From contig CM053264.1 of NCBI GenBank assembly GCA_028583405.1, forward strand, positions 10,285,030 through 10,349,029: 64,000 nucleotides of DNA. Reading direction: 5' to 3'. The stretch's first letter is position 1. Each line of letters opens with the position of its first letter. The translations under genes and the position numbers were made by a program. Source of the DNA: Pogonophryne albipinna. Taxonomy: Eukaryota; Chordata; Actinopteri; Perciformes; Artedidraconidae. Below, piece after piece: positions 35,191 through 47,584 of this stretch. Under the pieces are notes generated by a model. The model saw nothing but the letters and a program-made list of their open reading frames with translations, was not told where the DNA came from and did not search any database.

Positions 35191-38100
35191 CAAAGCTGTA
35201 CAATATGTCTGAGCAGGTTCTAGGTACTGTAATGCATTATTGCTGCCAATTTATAATTCATTCAGAGAAAAGAAAAGTGTTGCTGAGCTCCAAGAAACAT
35301 CAACCACAGAGCTGCATCCCACACCAACATAAACGTGTTTACCAATATGCAGGTGTTTCTACCTGAAATGCACTAAAAATCCTTATGTTTCTCACAAGAG
35401 GCTTGGAATTGGTAAATTGATTTTGGACAAACATAATCTGGAACTACAAACAAATTGTCCACCGAAATCTGAATTTTGACATTATTTTAATAGTTCGGGA
35501 AATATATCCAGGCATATATATTTGTTGTTCCAGTTGACACATTTGAAGGAACATCAGAAATGTTCTTGTGCTATAGAGTGAACACTGTAGTTAACATTTA
35601 ATCAATTACATAACGTTATCACATGAATGTATTGTACTTTCGAGAGTTATATTCGACATCATGGAGATAAAAGCTTCCTGTTTACCAAGCAGTCATGTCA
35701 GTGCAAGTAATATCTGTTTAGGTGCAACACCGCAATGTATGTAACCGGCATCACAGGAATGTGTTGACTGAATGCCCTGAGGCTTTACCAAGTAACACTA
35801 TCAAAACCAGTATGAGGATCATGACACATTTATGAGACCGAGAATCAAACCTCTGCGACTAGCCCAATCGTAAGTATTTAAATAGACATAAATCAGTTAA
35901 GACAAGCCTCTTAATCACATATTAGCATTCTGAAGCCATGACATGCCCTTTCATTTCTCTGAGGAATTTTAACCGTTTAAATTAATCCGGGATATCATTT
36001 TGGCAGCTTCCCTAAAAAAAGAACAACTCACAGAAGAGAAACATATCTGGAAGAGTATTCTAAATTCCCTTTTGTGTGTGTTTATGTTAATCAACATCTT
36101 GTTATTGCCAATCTGAGGCAGAATTAGGATGAATATTTGATCAGCTGAGGGGTTTTGATACCACGTGTATCGTGTAAATGTTCTCTCCACAGACAGATTG
36201 AATGCCATTCGCTTCCTTTTCCATCCCCACTTATATGTCAATCAATCATATATCTGTAGGAACACAAGTAGAGAACATCTTATCTGGCATATCACAGAGA
36301 ATAAACTAAACCAGGCTTGACTTGATGATCTTATAGATCAACACTCGTGCTCTGATCAGTGGGCAAAAACATTATTTGAAGCCCTTTGCAGTTTAAAAAA
36401 AATCCTCTTCAAAGATCTGCTTATGCAACAGAAGGGATTTCACCTCCGGTCCTCCATGCGGGAAACCAAAGATTTACAAGTCAGCAAAAGAGCAAATGAA
36501 TTCTTCCTGGCTAAGAGAGATATTTGTGCTTACAGGGTTTCAGGCTGAGCCGCTTCACTAAGTTCTTCCTATTTCTGTCATTTGGCTTCCTCTTTGGCTA
36601 CTGAAGCCCTCGGGTCTCAGTGTGACCCTTTTAAGGTCAGAGGTCACCTGTTTCACACCTGGACGCTAAGCCCACCCAGTGGCAGGTGTTCCAAGTGACC
36701 AATTATGCCCTCAAGATAAGCAATCATGACCCCGAGTTTATTCAAGTAGCCCACTGAGACCACAGGGGGGGTTATTATTGAAACAATATGTCACTTCTAT
36801 GCACAATCAGCAGGCTTTGCCAATGTAAGAGCTGCATTTGCAGTGGTACACGCAAATGGGCTTGATTTTCCACCTTATATAGAAACCATATGTATTGTGT
36901 TTTGCATTGCCTCCCAGTGCGGAGCGATGACGTGTCAGAAATAAAGAGAGAAAAGCCATATCAACATAGCCACGGGTACCAGAGCAAGTCACAAGATTGC
37001 CTTTGTTTTCTCAAAAAACACATTGACCGTAAATCAGCAACTCAGCCACAGATGTGTTATGTTTTTTTTAATAACTGGGACCCACAGGAGGGGAAGTGAG
37101 AATCTGTGGAATGTATCGACGTGCAGCCGACAGAAGAGGACTCGGAGATGAGTGGAGTTTCTCAGGTGCATGTGAACCACGGGGGATGTTGATTTACACA
37201 ATATGGGGTTTGTATCCACTATGGAAGAGTACCTCGCTGTGCTCAAGTGCCCTGCAGAGATGTAATATTAGATTACTGTGTAGTGTTGTATATCATGGTC
37301 CATCATGCTCACAGTATATCAAATTGATGTCCTTTCTGCCTAATTGGTGCATCTCTCTTATCTATTTGTGGCTGATGTTGCTCTTCTGGGACCTGGCTGT
37401 GTTCATTATGACGTATGATAAGGAGAGCACATGGTATGAAAAAGAGCCATAAATGACAATTAGGGTCTGGAAATGATAGGGTAATATGCAGGATGGTTGA
37501 CTTGCTGCATATCCGGGAGTTCAATTGATGATAGCACAGATATTGCATAAGAATGTATTGCACAATGTATTACAAGCAATTCAAAAGGGTGGCTACTTAA
37601 TGTTACTTTTAGGTCAAGCTTGTGTGGAAGTTTTTGTGGACCTTTGAGCCCATGTTGGTACATTGATGTAATTGTGCTTATGGAGAGTCACATTGCCAGT
37701 AGTATCATATTTTTTCAGACAGATTTCGCCTCCATTGACACACGATTATCACCAACACATGTGAGTACAATCTGCAGCACTCCTCTGAAATCCACTTTTT
37801 AGTTTAAACACGTTATCACTACCAACAGTACATTTATAAAGCCACAGTAATTAACGAAGAGCATATTTGCTAAGTTTTTTATAGTGTTGCTTTTTTTTGA
37901 AAACACTAAATATGTCAGCTCTGGCAAACTCAGTAGGTGATGATTGTGTTTGGCCTAGCTGGAGCTCAATTATACATAATTATAAGTCGTTTATCAAGTG
38001 ATGATTTACACAATGAAAGTGCATTTGAGCTGGTAATTAGAGCATCCAGAGTTTATATGCACATAAAAATGAAGTGTAAGCAACTTTGGAAGTGAGAGTA

Positions 38101-38840
38101 GAGAAGAGAAAAAGCTTGCTAATAACTCAATTTCATGCACCCTTTCAGATACATAAATATTACACAACTGTGAGCAGGGGAGCACTCAAATAATGCGACA
38201 AGTCAGACTCAAATGTTCTCATGAGAGACAGACTGTTGGTATCTATTATTTCTCCCTGTCAGACAGCTCATATGAAACTGTTGGATCGTAGCTTTAAACG
38301 GGGGTGATGCCTGAGCGTCCCTTGTCGACCAGGCATTGACATAATGGACTGAATAAAGTATTTCCTTTTGCTATGAGCCACCTTTAATTGGGAGAAAAAG
38401 AAATGACATTGAAATCTATTCAAACACATCCAGTGTTGTTAGAGCAAGAAAAGGCAAGATGTTTATGTCAGAATAACAGCTGCCTCATCAGACTGCATCA
38501 CAAAATGGAGCTGCAATAAAGACTGTCCCATCCATCTTACAGTAGGTATAATATTGTCATATTGTTCTTTTATATAAGGACACTTGATACATAGGAGTGG
38601 AAAAAGACATCAGAATGTATTTGTGATTTCTCATTGGATAAATGATGCACTAAAGAACCACACATAATATGTTTGTGTCCTGTTTGCATTTGGTTGCAGT
38701 CCGAAAGGCCCTGAAAGCCCACAGAGACACCTTGTAGCATAAATGCAAACTTTAATACTTTACATATTAAATCAGGACTTCTTTCAACTCCAGTAAAGAA
38801 ATAACTGCTGTCACTGTTTTAGGCTTTGTTGTTTCTGAGC
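35191..38840. other. No recognised gene
   Basis: No exon or repeat family recognised. Contains the perfect DR1 motif at 36634-36646. The frame at 37096-37452 (118 codons, +) shows hydrophobic runs but no recognised family. Confidence 0.45.
36634..36646 (+). promoter_or_regulatory. Perfect DR1 nuclear receptor motif
   Basis: AGGTCAGAGGTCA consists of two exact AGGTCA half sites in direct repeat with one spacer base, the ideal DR1 element for HNF4, RXR/PPAR or COUP-TF. A third partial half site (TGACCC) lies 11 bp upstream on the opposite strand. Function is inference; the match itself is exact. Confidence 0.35.
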
Positions 38841-38848
38841 CTTTAGAC

Positions 38849-39403
38849 CAGGGGTGTCAAACTCAAGGCCCGGGGGCCAAATCTGGCCCGCGACTTCATT
38901 TCATGCGGCCCCTCAAGAGATTGCAAAGAATATAATGTTTATTATACGGTGACATGCCGATTTACAGAAGCACGTTGCCTATAAACTACATATCCCACAA
39001 TGCATCTGAAATTTGACTTTTTTCTCAGAATTTGAATTTTTTTCTCAGAACAAGTTTTTTTCTCAGAATTTGACTTATTTTCTTCAAAATATAATTTTTT
39101 TCTTAGAATTTGCCTTTTTCTCATAATTAGATTTTTTTTTAAATCATTTTGTGACATTCTCAGTGAAGAGACTTGCAATGATTTGCCCTAGACTTCTGCT
39201 TTCAGACGTAGTTAATTATGAAGTTATTACCCTATCCGATAATAGTCCAATGCAGAGGCAATAATGTCATATAATACATTATTTTATATATATTAAATAT
39301 TTATATATGTATTTTGATATATAGTCTTAAAGTTACAACCGGCCCTTTGAGTGCAACCATAATGCTGATGTGGCCCGCGAAGAAATTGAGTTTGACAACC
39401 CTG
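38849..39403. mobile_element. hAT-type non-autonomous transposon with 8-bp TSD
   Basis: A 555-bp element with imperfect terminal inverted repeats: CAGGGGTGTCAAACTCAA on the left, and on the right the reverse complement of CAGGGTTGTCAAACTCAA. A perfect 8-bp duplication, CTTTAGAC, flanks it at 38841-38848 and 39404-39411. CAGGG termini and 8-bp duplications are hallmarks of the hAT superfamily. Subterminal GGCCC-rich blocks (TCTGGCCCGCGAC and TGTGGCCCGCGAAG) mirror each other. No transposase remnant is visible. The middle contains a degenerate minisatellite (39008-39130) and a very AT-rich tract (39270-39330). Confidence 0.88.
39008..39130. repeat. Degenerate minisatellite in hAT element
   Basis: About five decayed copies of a roughly 20-24-bp unit built on TTTTTTCTCAGAATTTGA. 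The unit is seen clearly at 39018, 39040, 39060 and, more decayed, at 39095 and 39115. Translated on the minus strand it gives a repetitive EKK/ILRKK peptide that is an artefact. Confidence 0.8.
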
Positions 39404-39411
39404 CTTTAGAC

Positions 39412-42400
39412 ATTCAAGATTTAAAATAGTGTATTCTTGCCACTTGGGAGATCAATGAAATGGTTGCATCTAAAATATGAAATGAACCGCACTCGAGACA
39501 AAATTGACCTCGTTATGGCTGCCAAAATCTTGAGTGGTTAACCTTCCTTTTTGGTGGGTGCAGCTTTAAATGTATGTAGAAAGAATACAAAAAAGTACTG
39601 AGTTGTTATTTTTTTATAGGTATAAGTGCAGTATCGCTTTGAAATTCATGACACCTGGTCGAGGAATCCAAATAGTGTTTTTGGCCTGCTAACATCATGA
39701 GCTGAGGAGTTGGCAGGCACGCTCAGGTTTACAAGAGGTTTAAAATGAATATCTTGTTTTTGTTGGCAGTGTGGAGAGTTTAAAAAAGCCAACTTTATTG
39801 TACAAATGCCAGCACAGGGCGTATAATCAAATATTCTCTATGAGTGATTGCTGCATCTTATTTGGGTAAGCATTCCCTATGATCCCCAGTTGTAATCTTG
39901 AGTCATGCGGAGGCGATTTGCCAACAGGCTGGTTGCAGCATGTGCCTGCTGTGGTACATACCGTCACGGTGGGAGGTGTTTTATCCTCACACATGTATAT
40001 TTTACATCCAGTTAAGAACCATATGGAAATGTTTTTCCCTACACTATTATGTGATCATTTAGACTAGACTGAATGTCTAAAGAATAGAAGGATTATGTGT
40101 GAATAATGTCATCATAAACAGCCTAATTATCAATGTACAAGTTGATTGATCAAAATATGATGCACATGAACACAACTAAATATCTGATATGTCCTTAACA
40201 TATTATGACACAAACTGCCATGTGGAAGGAATCAAATGAAACGCTTGATTGAAAAAAAACTGAATTAATTACATTATATACATTTTAATCAGTTAATTCT
40301 CATGCTTCAAATTTAAATGTTAATTATTTGACTGATACGGTACTGTTACTAATTAATCCGACATCCATCGCCTTAAAATGTCAGTCCAATTATCTGTAGA
40401 GAAGAAGAGAAAATAATTGTGCAAAAGTGGAACTTGTGCAAGGCATTCAAATCAATTGCTGTGGTGATAAAATACTCACATGATGAGTTTCAGCCACATT
40501 TTTTGCACTTACATTTTTCCCGCACCATCCATCACTTTGAAAATCTACCATCACTAACTCCTCGCTGGAGCTAAGCTGATTATGGAGCATGTTGGGTCAA
40601 GTCCAGGTTAAGCACAGATGTTTTTGTTGCCGTATGTTATGCTAAGATCATTTCTGTTTGTCTACCTTAGTAACCCTCCAGGGCAATAATTCACCAAAGA
40701 GATATTTTACAGGAATCTTATCAGTCTGTCACAAATCCTGTCTTGACACGATGTATTGGATCAATGTTGTGGATACTTGGAGATGTTTTACCCAGCCAGC
40801 TGTCCCTGAGCTGAGTGTTACATGTTGTGATCATTGGACATAATCACTTGTGTCCTCCGTACTTCATTCTGCCATTTAGACGATTTCTAGAGACGGTATT
40901 TTGTATCGCTTAAATAGCTGTTTTACTGCTGGGTAATAAATGAGGACAATGAAGCTGTTTACTCTATAGAGACTCATCACACTGAGAGGATGACAAGCTG
41001 AGTGGACTTCAATTTCAGAAAAAAAGTATGGCTGTTTTTAATGAACTGTGCCTCTCTGATTCTGACTTCTGGGAAATATGAATGCTTTGGATGGGAGCCC
41101 CCACTCTCTGCTCGACTGCCTGTTTCATTTTGGCTTTATTTCTTGAGGCTCTTAAACCCTCATTTGAATCACTCCAACCTTCTCCATTTCAGACCTCCTC
41201 TCTTCTCTCTTCTAATCAGATGTAAGCGTTTTTTTCCCTTGCCACACAAAAAAACAAATAACTTAACATAATGAGAAGAATTGTCAATATTTCAGTAGTG
41301 TTTTTCCTTTTCCGACTTGGCGTTGAGGAAAAAAATAATTAGGCTTTTGTTGACAAGAGTCGGACTGCTGGAATCCTACCGGTCGTGGATCAAAACGAGC
41401 CATTCATTAATTTAATTGGCCACTATGAGATGGGGTGTTTTCCTATGACTGCGTTAAACAGTGATAGAAAGGGAAATCAGATATGACCGTTCTTTGTGAC
41501 TGGAGAAAAGAACCAGTGAGGGGGGGGGACTCTTATCAGGTTTAGAGATCTGTGGAGGTTTTCCCCTTTTTTTTCAACATATAGAATGCCTGCTGAAATC
41601 TGTGGGAGAATGACTCTGAATGAACCCTGGCTATTATAGGGCATGGCTCTGCATTAGTGTGCAGGCTAGCAAACCATGCTAATGCACTCTTGCCACTGCA
41701 CTCTCTTCTCTCTTTTACTCACTACACACACACACACAAAAGCCCCCTGTGTTTGAGAGAGCACAGAGGGGGCTCACATCTCACTTTACCAGAGTGGGGG
41801 CATATCAGGAGGCAATTCCAGACTGTGTCTCGGAGCGCAGACAATAGCCACATCTGATCAAAGTGGATGAGATGCATGACACTTGAATTGAATTCAAGTT
41901 CATGCGCTGTCTACGACATCGTGTACATAAAGGGGGAGAATGAGGCAGAGGTAGTGTTACAGGGAAAGTGACAGAAGGGAGAGAGGGGAAAGTGTTCACC
42001 AATAGTGCAGAAATGTCCGTTGGAGGAAGAATGGAGTCTAAAAAAAAAGGAAAACAAGAAGCTGGATAATCTGGAGTGACACAGACAGTGTGAGTGGAGC
42101 GGCACACATGAAGGCATGCCTGTTGAGTGACACATATGTCATCCAAGTCACAGAGGAATCCTGTCCTTCCAATTGCGTGACAGATAGCGTCTGCAGATAG
42201 CTGATAAGCAAGCGAGTGACCATGACCTTTTGCAAATTCCTTCCTCAGATAGCAGTTTCTAATATTTACCATTCTGAACCTCGATGGATCCATTACAACC
42301 CCCCTATTAACCCCCTGCGATGTAACATATCCTCCACTTTCTCCATATTGTTGTCTGCTTGCCCCCTAGTCTTCTTACGCTACCACACAAAGGGAGATCA

Positions 42401-45232
42401 GATGTACAACAGGCGCCGCTCTGGGATCTCATGAAAAGAAGGAGATTTGGTGACTTTTTACATGCTGAGTGGAGATGAATAGATTTGAGGAGAGGCTAAG
42501 CTTCCGTAAACATCTAGTCTGGAGCAGTAACTGGAAAATAAACAGTGTTGGAATAGTTGGGCAAAATGTTGTTGAAGTGGTAAACCCCAACAAATCTTGT
42601 CTGTTTCCTTGTTGGCATTCGGTGTTCATTGTTGTGGTGTTCATGCCCCCTTCAGACATCAGTATTAAAGCAGTCTGGGGTTTTATGGCCCATTTTATTT
42701 TCCCGTTCTGCCACATGGTGCTGGAGAGGTTAACTACAAACTTTTTGCCTTACTTCAATTCGTGTAAACAAATGATTAAATGTCCGTCAGAGATAGAGAG
42801 CAAAACATTGAAAAACCAATTGAATTGTTTGAGTTTCACTTTCTCATTTTCCTTTTGTTCCCAGACAGAAACTCTTTTAAACAACGAAACTATGCATCTT
42901 TTCATAGTTTCAAGTCCCTGCACGCTCATAACGGCAACCTCAATCAATCAACTTTCTTACGCAAGGCACACACACACAAAGTCTCCACCTGAGAGCAGAT
43001 TCAATCAGAATAGGGAGTGTTTTTTGAGAGAAACAAATTCATGCTCCAGGACAAATAACTCTTTGACAGTAACCTTTAAGAACAGGTGCTGCAAATCTTT
43101 GAAAAACAGATCTGGTGATGTGTTTGGCTACAAACTGGTAAATCTGAGAGACAAATGGAGTTTTATGATACAAATTGTTGCCTGAGGATCAGAAAGGAAA
43201 GAGAAGGAAAGAAGAGGGGAAGGGACTAAAAACAGAACAACAAAGCCAAGGGGCTTGCGAGTGAATCAAATGAACGAATGTGAATCCAACACAAAAAAAA
43301 GCTTCTTTGAGACCCCTTAAGAACAAAGCCAAGAATTGCTGCTATGTGTCTCCTAAGGCTATGTCGAGGCTGATGTCATGGTGCACTATACAGAAGTCCC
43401 CTTGCAGAAGACATACACAGATGCAGATCAGGAAGCAGCTGAGTCTCAGGCTAGTGACCAGACAATAGTATTAAGAGAAGCAGAGGGAGATCATCCAGTC
43501 CTTTGACGACGTAACTCCATGCACTATTCTGTTTATCTCCCGCCTACAGTCGTTTCTGTTGTGGACTGTTTGTGAGATAAGGGGAAATTCAAGAATCACT
43601 GTTGCCCAATTGCCTATTTCACAGATTTCGCTTTTCATGGATGAAAGTTTGGATGAATAGGTGAACCTGCATCTGGAAAACTCATTTCACTCTATTAGAA
43701 ATCCAATTCCAATGCAGGCCCCAAGGACAAAAAACATCACCAAAGACATGACTCTCAAAATCATTTTCCTTTAATATCCTGGATATAATTAACATGACTC
43801 ATGCTGCCGCTGATAAAACACCACAAACATGATTTAATATAATTTCCTTGCTTTAATTTTGCCAAAGATAGCTACAATATTAGTTTTGTGGTGCTTTTGT
43901 TGGTCATATTTCCTCACAAAATAAGGAGAAATACTTAATTAGTCCCATTAAGCCAAGAATATCCTGCAGAAAACTAATATTAATACTCGTAATGTAACTT
44001 TTAATATGATCACATGCCAACAACTCCTGATCTTTGCATGATAATACAAGGCCATCCCACTGACTCGCCAACACTACCCACTGTTCGCTTTCTTTTATGG
44101 ATGAGAGAGAATGTCACATCAAACTGCATACTGGAACCAGGCGCTTGAATGCAGCACGACTCCCCGACATACATTGTAGATCAAAAAGCTTTCTAAAATG
44201 TTTCCCAAGATAGTCCTCATCTTCTACCAAAAGTCACTTTACAAGACAGCAGCTAAAAGAGCTGACGAGGGGAACTTTGCCGCAGATATTGTTCGCTGAC
44301 TGTCTGAGTTGCTGACATTAACGTTACACAAAATATCATGTATTGCATGAGGTATATGTCTGCCAGCTAATGAGGTGACATTAAACTGTTTCTCAGACTT
44401 ATTTCACATTCAAAAATCTACGATAATTTCTGTCAAATGTTGTTAGTGAACAAAATGAACATACGTTAACTATGTGAAAGGTTTTGTTTTGTCAATTTTG
44501 GCTGCATATGAGGTGCTGCGGCAGACCACGAAGGTGTTGCAGTCAATTCTGGTGGATATTGAGGGTTATGGGTCCTCTGATGGTGAGGTTTGATGAAAGA
44601 AATGAATGAAAATAATCTGCTGTACACGGTCCCTACAGCTGCAAACACCACTACACAAGTTGAACTGGTTCAAAAAAGAGTTTCTAAAGGCCTGCAACAA
44701 AACGGATATCACACATGACCTGGCTCTAGCTCAACTGCATTTCTTTATTTTACTGGGAAGCAGGATTCTGTAGTGATTGGACTTTTGGAGAAAGATAAAT
44801 GTCAGGGGTCCGTCGTCATTCGAGGAAATGAAAGTGCAGCACTGGTACGAAGAGTGCCTCTATGCATCACAACCAGCAACTGGGGGGTTTGGGCCATTTA
44901 TCAATGATTCATGATGAAAATTACAGCTTCAGGAACATATGACAGTCTGATAATAAAGGAAAAAATAATACATTTAGGGAGAATATTACTCATGGGAGCA
45001 GTCAAGCAGAAATAGCCTGAAGGTGATGTGTCACTTTGAGAATACTGTATCACCGCCATGTGTCTGTCCCACGTAATGTGAAGCTCCATAAACACATATT
45101 AGTTATGCACTTGTGTTTGTTTAGGCGCATTTAACTTGACAAATATTTTTGAATGGCATTTCTAATGATCTGCTATAGGCAATGAGCGGAGACATGTCTG
45201 ACGTTGGAGACTGGCATTATTATACACTGAAC
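39412..45232. other. No recognised gene; one long open frame
   Basis: No exon or repeat family recognised. The open frame at 42469-43185 (+) is described separately. 43187-43226 is a purine-rich tract. Confidence 0.4.
42469..43185 (+). other. Unidentified 238-codon open frame, probably chance
   Basis: The longest open frame in the window not caused by a repeat or LINE. The predicted protein starts MEMNRFEERLSFRKHL, has a hydrophobic stretch around residues 44-80 and becomes serine- and asparagine-rich toward the end. I see no known domain, and the composition resembles translated non-coding DNA. A polypyrimidine run ending in CCCAG at 42860-42864 resembles a splice acceptor. In AT-rich sequence of this size a frame this long is uncommon, so it deserves a homology check, but I do not call it a gene. 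Confidence 0.12.
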
Positions 45233-45427
45233 AAAAATATAAACGCAACACTTTTGTTTTTGCTCCCATTTTTCATGAGATGAACTCAAAGATCTAAAAC
45301 AGGTGTGGCATATCAAGATGCTGATTAGACAGCATGATTATTGCACTCTGAAACGTGCATTTTTGCTTTATTGGAGGGGTCTGGGGGGGTCTGGGGGGGT
45401 CCGAAAATCAGTCAGTATCTGCTGTGA

Positions 45428-45448
45428 GGGGTAGGGGTAGGGTTAGGG
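45428..45448 (+). repeat. Quadruplex-type G-run motif, telomere-like
   Basis: Four G-runs with 2- and 3-base loops (GGGGTAGGGGTAGGGT, then TAGGG). The inverted partner lies at about 45550-45570 on the other strand. The last part equals one vertebrate telomere unit, but the array is too short and irregular to be a telomeric insertion by itself. Confidence 0.7.
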
Positions 45449-45470
45449 TAATGTTGTGAATCGAGTGGCC

Positions 45471-45549
45471 TGTGTTCGTCGTCCATAACATACGCCTGCC
45501 CATACCATAACCCCACCACCACCATGGGCCACTCGATTCACAACATTAC
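45471..45549 (-). pseudogene. Tc1-like transposase fragment
   Basis: On the minus strand about 26 codons are open and read NVVNRVAHGGGGVMVWAG followed by VCYGRRTQ. GGGGVMVWAG is a signature of Tc1-like transposases, lying between the second and third catalytic acidic residues of the DDE domain. All catalytic residues and the DNA-binding domain are absent. The first seven codons recur in inverted orientation at 45449-45469, where the plus strand stops matching after GTGGCC. The fragment cannot encode an active enzyme. Confidence 0.85.
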
Positions 45550-45872
45550 CTTAACCCTACCCCTACCCCTCACACCAGATACTGACTGGTTTTCGGACCC
45601 CCCCCAGACCCCCCCAATAAAGCAAAACTGCACGTTTCAGAGTGGCCTTTTATTGTGGCCAGCCTAAGGCACACCTGTGCAATAATCATGCTGTCTAATC
45701 AGCATCTTGATATGCCACACCTGTGAGGTGGGATGGATTATCTCGGCAAAGGAGAAGTGCTCACTATCACAGATTTTTTCAGATTTGTGAACAATATTTG
45801 AGAGAAATGGTTATTTTGTGTATTTAGAAAATGTTTTAGATCTTTGAGTTCATCTCATTTTTGTTCAGTGTA

Positions 45873-46925
45873 TCTGGCATCAAGGGAATGATGCATCATT
45901 TCCCAAGACAACAGATGAAACGGAAATTGAGAAGATTAAGAATTCAATCTGGAGACGGAAACACACTCACACAGGTTCATTGTGTGTCTTATTCCCAAGG
46001 TCTTAGACCAAACTTGATGTTATGAGATGTACTGATGATTTATGAAAGTCTCTTCTCCGGAGTGCAGTCGTGTTTTTCGTCACTACCAGACAATGCTTGT
46101 ACACACACTTGCTTTTGGGCGCTCCAAATATAGTGACGAGGGGTAAAATGAAGCAGCACTCAATAAAACTGCCGCCTCTGGATAGGATATTCAAATGTTC
46201 ATTAAGTAAAAGCTTTTTGGTGTGAATAAGTAGTCAGCCTCCTGTGCAACAACAAAAAGATTGATATCAATACTGGCAACAGCTGCAAAAAAAGAATGGC
46301 CAGTATGCAAATGTCTCCAAAGATGCAATGTTTTTAAAAACATACAGTATGAATGCAAAATAGAAAAAACACAAGTCTCTCTGATACTAATGAGCAAAGA
46401 TGCACCCTCAAGTCAAATAAGGAAGCTCAGAGGGATCAGTTGGGTTATGTCTAAAGCGCCCCTGAAGAGATTCAAAGCAGACAAATAACAGCTAATGGTT
46501 TCTAATGGTGAGCACTAAATCTGACAGGATGTGTGTTTTTCTACGCCGCTTTCAAATATTCTCTGCATTCAGAACTTAACTTCTTGTTGCTGAAAACGCT
46601 GTGGGAAAAGATGCTTCCTCTATCTTTGAGAAGTTATTGATAGACACTGATCGAGTCTCAAACACAGCTCAGACATTTGCCCAGAAATGAAACAAAGTAA
46701 ATTGATATTACACCAATATCGGTATGTATTGGTGAAAAACATCCCAGGAACAGAGAACTCAAGAGTGCAATAAAACAAAGCTATTATGTGGGCTCTCACT
46801 TCCAACCACTAACTTATAAAGCTGCTTTACTGGAGTATAATTGTTTATATTTGGTGTGTGAGTGTTAACTGTATTCTTTAACTCTGGCCAGTATCAGATC
46901 AGATCAGTATCACATACAGCAACAA
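45873..46925. other. No recognised gene
   Basis: About 1 kb between the Tc1 derivative and the L2 tail. No exon or repeat recognised. Confidence 0.45.
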
Positions 46926-47040
46926 ATCAATCAATCAATCAATCAATCAATGTTTATTTATATAGCCCAATATCACAAATGTTACATTTGTCTCAGTGGA
47001 CTTCACAGTTTGTACAAAATATCAGTATGACAATACGACA

Positions 47041-47100
47041 CCCTCTGTCCTTAGACCCTCTGTCCTTAGACCCTCTGTCCTTAGACCCTCTGTCCTTAGA
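47041..47100. repeat. 15-bp unit tandemly repeated four times
   Basis: CCCTCTGTCCTTAGA occurs four times without mismatch inside the L2 3' UTR. The copy at 1-173 has a single unit, so the expansion occurred in or after this insertion. Confidence 0.97.
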
Positions 47101-47584
47101 CCCTCACATCGTACAAGGAAAAACTTCCGAAGAAAACCCACAGTTTAAAGGGAAAATGGGAGAAACCTCAGGGAGAGCAACAGAGGAGGGATCCCTCTCC
47201 CAGGACGGACAGACGTGCAATAGATGCCGTGTGTAAATTGAAAAGATAATACATTTGCAACATAGGTAGTCCAGATGTTTGGAAATGCATGTGTGTATAA
47301 TAGGAAGATGAATCCACGAGGATATCCATCCAGGACCTATGATCCAGGACCACAGCCACGACTCAAGATCCAGGGCTCGCGATCCAGGACACAGGACCGC
47401 AGGATCATCCATGACTCCGGATCCCAGCGTATCCGATCGACACCAAAAAGAAAGAAATTTGGGGAAGCTGGGTTAATCGGAACATGAGAGTACACAGGTA
47501 TAGACAGAGAGAAGGAAGAAGTAAGATGTCCCCCGACAAACTAAGCCTATATCAGCAAAACTAGGGGCTGAATCTAATCAGCCC

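Larger units (their letters stand above)
45235..45870. mobile_element. Fold-back Tc1/mariner derivative
   Basis: A 636-bp element flanked by TA at 45233-45234 and 45871-45872, the Tc1/mariner target duplication. Left end CACTGAACAAAAATATAAAC; the right end has the same CACTGAACAAAAAT start inverted, then lacks about 35 bp before rejoining at GAGATGAACTCAAAG. Instead of a full transposase gene, both arms carry the same material in opposite orientation: terminal region, a G-rich block, GGGTTAGGG-like sequence and a piece of transposase. The left arm is shorter. The element is a non-autonomous, partly palindromic derivative. Confidence 0.85.

Noticed and set aside
45428..45570. Interstitial telomere repeat
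   Set aside because: Only one true TTAGGG unit per arm among irregular G-runs; better explained as part of the rearranged Tc1 element.
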